Shown here one piece after another: positions 13,164 to 14,798 of a stretch of 14,798 nucleotides of DNA (position 1 is the first letter of the stretch; every line of letters starts with the position of its first letter). This DNA comes from a bacterium YEK0313 (GTDB lineage: Bacteria > Pseudomonadota > Alphaproteobacteria > Rhizobiales > Phreatobacteraceae). Location: NCBI GenBank assembly GCA_000751295.2, contig CCMO02000004.1, forward strand, positions 1-14,798. The letters run 5' to 3'. Under the pieces are notes generated by a model. The model worked only from the letters and a program-made list of their open reading frames with translations. It did no database searches and was not told the DNA's origin. The position numbers and the translations under genes are program-made.

Positions 13164-14675
13164 ATGACGGCCTCACATTCAAACCGATGGCTCTTGCTGG
13201 TGACGGTGGCTGCCGGCCTGCTGCTCATCACCCTCGACAACTCCGTCCTCTATACCGCCCTTCCGACGCTCACCCGCGAACTCGGGGCGACGACCACGCA
13301 GGGGCTATGGATCATCAACGCCTATCCGCTGGTCATGGCCGGCCTGCTGCTCGGTGCCGGAACGCTTGGCGACCGCATCGGCCATCGCACAATGTTCCTC
13401 GCCGGCCTTGTCCTGTTCGGCATCGCGTCCATCGTGGCTGCGTTCTCCCCCACGCCGGAAGTGCTGATCGCCGCCCGCGCCTTCCTCGCCATCGGGGCAT
13501 CTGCCATGATGCCCGCCACATTGGCCCTGATCCGCATCACCTTCACCGTCGAGCGCGAGCGCAACATCGCTATCGCCATATGGGGTTCCATCTCGATCGT
13601 GGGGGCCGCCATAGGCCCGATCATCGGGGGATTGCTGCTCGAACATTTCTGGTGGGGGTCAGTCTTCCTTATCAATGTTCCGGTGGTGATCGCGGCTTTC
13701 ATCGGGACGCTGCTGGTCGCGCCGAAGGTCGCCGGCGACGGCTCGCGGCCGTGGGACTTGCTGTCATCAGTTCTGGCATTGGCCGCGCTGTCCGCGCTCG
13801 TGATCGCAATCAAGGACGCGGCCAGCGCCAATCCGTCTTCGGCCGTATTGAGCGCGGCCTTGCTCGTCACCGCAGCGGCGGGCTTCCTGTTCGTCCGGCG
13901 ACAAGCGCGCTTGCCGTTTCCGCTGCTCGACTTCTCGATTTTCCGCAACCCGGCCTTTTCGTCTGGCGTGCTGGCCGCCGCCATGATGATGTTCGCCTTG
14001 GGCGGTATCCAGCTCGTGACGACGCAGCGGTTCCAACTCGTCGCCGGCTATTCCCCGCTGGAGGCCGGCTTGCTGGTTTCCGCCGCCGCCATCGGCTCGT
14101 TGCCGACCGCGCTGCTCGGCGGCGCGCTGCTGCACCGCATTGGCCTGCTCTACCTGATCGCGGGAGGGCTTGGGGCGGGGTCGCTCGCCGTGCTGCTGAC
14201 GGCGTGGGGACTGTCGCAGGGAACGGGATGGGTGCTTGCAGGTATGTTCCTGACCGGCGCGGGGCTTGGAGCCGCTGCGTCGGTCGCGTCCACGGCCATC
14301 ATCGGCAACGCGCCCGTGCATCGCGCCGGCATGGCCGCCTCGGTCGAGGAAGTGTCCTACGAGTTCGGCGGCCTGCTCGCCGTCGCCATTCTCGGTAGTC
14401 TGCTTTCGGCGCTCTATACACTCGGGATCGCCCTGCCCGAAGGCGCTCCCGTGGAAGCGCGCGACAACATCGCCACCGCTCTCACGCTGGCGGCCGGAGA
14501 CACGGCAAACGGGCCGGCGCTCGTCGCGGCTGCATCCGCTGCCTTCGACAATGCCTATCTGGTGGTGATGTATGTCGGGGCTGCGCTATTGGCGGCCGGC
14601 GCGATCGTGACCGGGGTTCTTCTGCGCCGTTACGGGCCGGGGTCGCAATCCTCGCTCTATCCATCATCCCACTAG
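13164..14675 (+). CDS. DHA2-family (14-TM) drug/biocide efflux transporter, SmvA/QacA-like
   Basis: A 503-aa major facilitator proton antiporter with about 14 hydrophobic segments. Signature motifs are LDNSVLYTALP at residues 24-34 (the DHA2 'LD-TVVNVALP' motif) and GTLGDRIGHR at 66-75 (motif A, between TM2 and TM3). Length and motifs place it with QacA/SmvA/EmrB pumps that export quaternary ammonium compounds, dyes or methyl viologen; the exact substrates are not predictable. GGA precedes the ATG by six bases. Promoter and operator are at 13106-13134. Its TAG stop uses the TA of the IS630 target, but the original CTAG would also have supplied TAG, so the protein is probably native. GC content is high, unlike the kinase gene. 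Confidence 0.93.
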   Translation: MTASHSNRWLLLVTVAAGLLLITLDNSVLYTALPTLTRELGATTTQGLWIINAYPLVMAGLLLGAGTLGDRIGHRTMFLAGLVLFGIASIVAAFSPTPEVLIAARAFLAIGASAMMPATLALIRITFTVERERNIAIAIWGSISIVGAAIGPIIGGLLLEHFWWGSVFLINVPVVIAAFIGTLLVAPKVAGDGSRPWDLLSSVLALAALSALVIAIKDAASANPSSAVLSAALLVTAAAGFLFVRRQARLPFPLLDFSIFRNPAFSSGVLAAAMMMFALGGIQLVTTQRFQLVAGYSPLEAGLLVSAAAIGSLPTALLGGALLHRIGLLYLIAGGLGAGSLAVLLTAWGLSQGTGWVLAGMFLTGAGLGAAASVASTAIIGNAPVHRAGMAASVEEVSYEFGGLLAVAILGSLLSALYTLGIALPEGAPVEARDNIATALTLAAGDTANGPALVAAASAAFDNAYLVVMYVGAALLAAGAIVTGVLLRRYGPGSQSSLYPSSH

Positions 14676-14798
14676 TCACCCGAATCTGAAGTTCGGCTCA
14701 TTGTTTTCTGGCAGAAGCGCTTGACCGAGGCGAGGATTTCGTCGGCGGATTTGACCCATCTGTAGGGTTTGGGGTTCTCGTTGTGGGTGCCGATGAAG
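14672..14798 (-). CDS. IS630-family transposase, C-terminal fragment
   Basis: A minus-strand frame of 41 residues plus stop enters from the right edge (14797-14672). It contains FIGTHNENPKPYRWVKSADE and then ILASVKRFCQKT, a recognisable IS630 transposase ending ('F---HN--PKPF-W-K-AD-IL--V-R'). The stop TAG at 14674-14672 uses the TA target duplication and the adjoining host base, so the last residue, Asp, is encoded by the terminal bases of the element. The catalytic domain lies outside the window. Together with 1-72 it covers about 65 of the roughly 340 residues usual for the family. Confidence 0.82.
   Translation of the reverse strand, partial: FIGTHNENPKPYRWVKSADEILASVKRFCQKTMSRTSDSGD
14675..14798 (-). 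mobile_element. IS630-family element, 3' end (partial, runs off right edge)
   Basis: The terminus begins GTCACCCG at 14675, just after TA (14673-14674) and C (14672), giving the second half of the CTAG target. Exactly 124 bp of element is visible, the same as at the left edge, and in the same orientation. It directly abuts the efflux gene stop codon. Confidence 0.82.

Noticed and set aside
12998..14398. A 466-residue plus-strand open frame overlapping the efflux gene
   Set aside because: It is a shadow frame: His/Arg/Pro-rich, without domain motifs, and lies over the real DHA2 gene in another frame. Its start lies inside the res-like cluster.
128..14671. A composite transposon bounded by two IS630 copies
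   Set aside because: Both IS pieces are in the same orientation and are the complementary halves (5' and 3') of an element, and the flanking genes rejoin into an operon, so a single IS on a circle is the simpler explanation. It cannot be fully excluded without the missing sequence.

Overview
The window looks like nearly all of a small, GC-rich, mobilizable plasmid from an alphaproteobacterium. The evidence is the gene set: a Ti-type MobQ relaxase/helicase TraA on one strand, TraD and TraG on the other, a RSF1010/Ti-like oriT between them, a small ParA with a ribbon-helix-helix (RHH) partner, a toxin-antitoxin pair, a probable replication protein and a serine resolvase. No mating-pore (VirB/Trb) genes are present, so the element would need a helper transfer apparatus. 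The exact genus cannot be fixed from the sequence alone.

Layout. 1-124: 5' end of an IS630-family element, reading off the left edge. 143-700: TetR-type regulator. 705-732: res-like site. 746-5812 (minus strand): traA, a DUF6118-like membrane protein and a P-loop ATPase as one operon. 5813-6083: oriT region. 6084-8047 (plus): traD-traG. 8048-8317: hairpins between converging operons. 8318-9274 (minus): RHH protein and ParA. 9342-9919 (minus): ParE-like toxin and RHH antitoxin. 10199-11077 (minus): probable Rep, with hairpins on both sides. 11272-11481 (minus): second small RHH protein. 11580-12146 (minus): resolvase, with its res site at 12201-12253. 12282-12893 (plus): uridine-kinase-like P-loop protein. 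12973-13089: second res-like cluster. 13164-14675 (plus): 14-TM drug/biocide efflux pump (DHA2). 14675-14798: 3' end of an IS630-family element, entering from the right edge.

Three observations stand out. First, the two window ends fit together. Removing the IS630 pieces and one TA joins the efflux-gene stop codon to the tetR ribosome-binding site with a 15-nt gap, so the source is probably a circular plasmid whose efflux-tetR operon was split by an IS630 insertion at CTAG. Second, five arrays of ACGT-type tetramers on a strict 8-bp period lie at 8297, 8633, 9275, 9999 and 11569. They resemble the box-plus-AT-spacer centromere and operator sites of ParF/ParG partition systems, and several run through the last codons of genes. 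Third, res-like sites lie at each boundary of the accessory genes. The sites on either side of the efflux-tetR cargo are in the same orientation, which suggests a resolvase-site-bounded module.

How the parts work together (inference): Rep replicates the plasmid; ParA with the RHH protein, the toxin-antitoxin pair and the resolvase keep it; TraA nicks oriT and TraG delivers the complex to a helper pore; the efflux pump is the selectable cargo.
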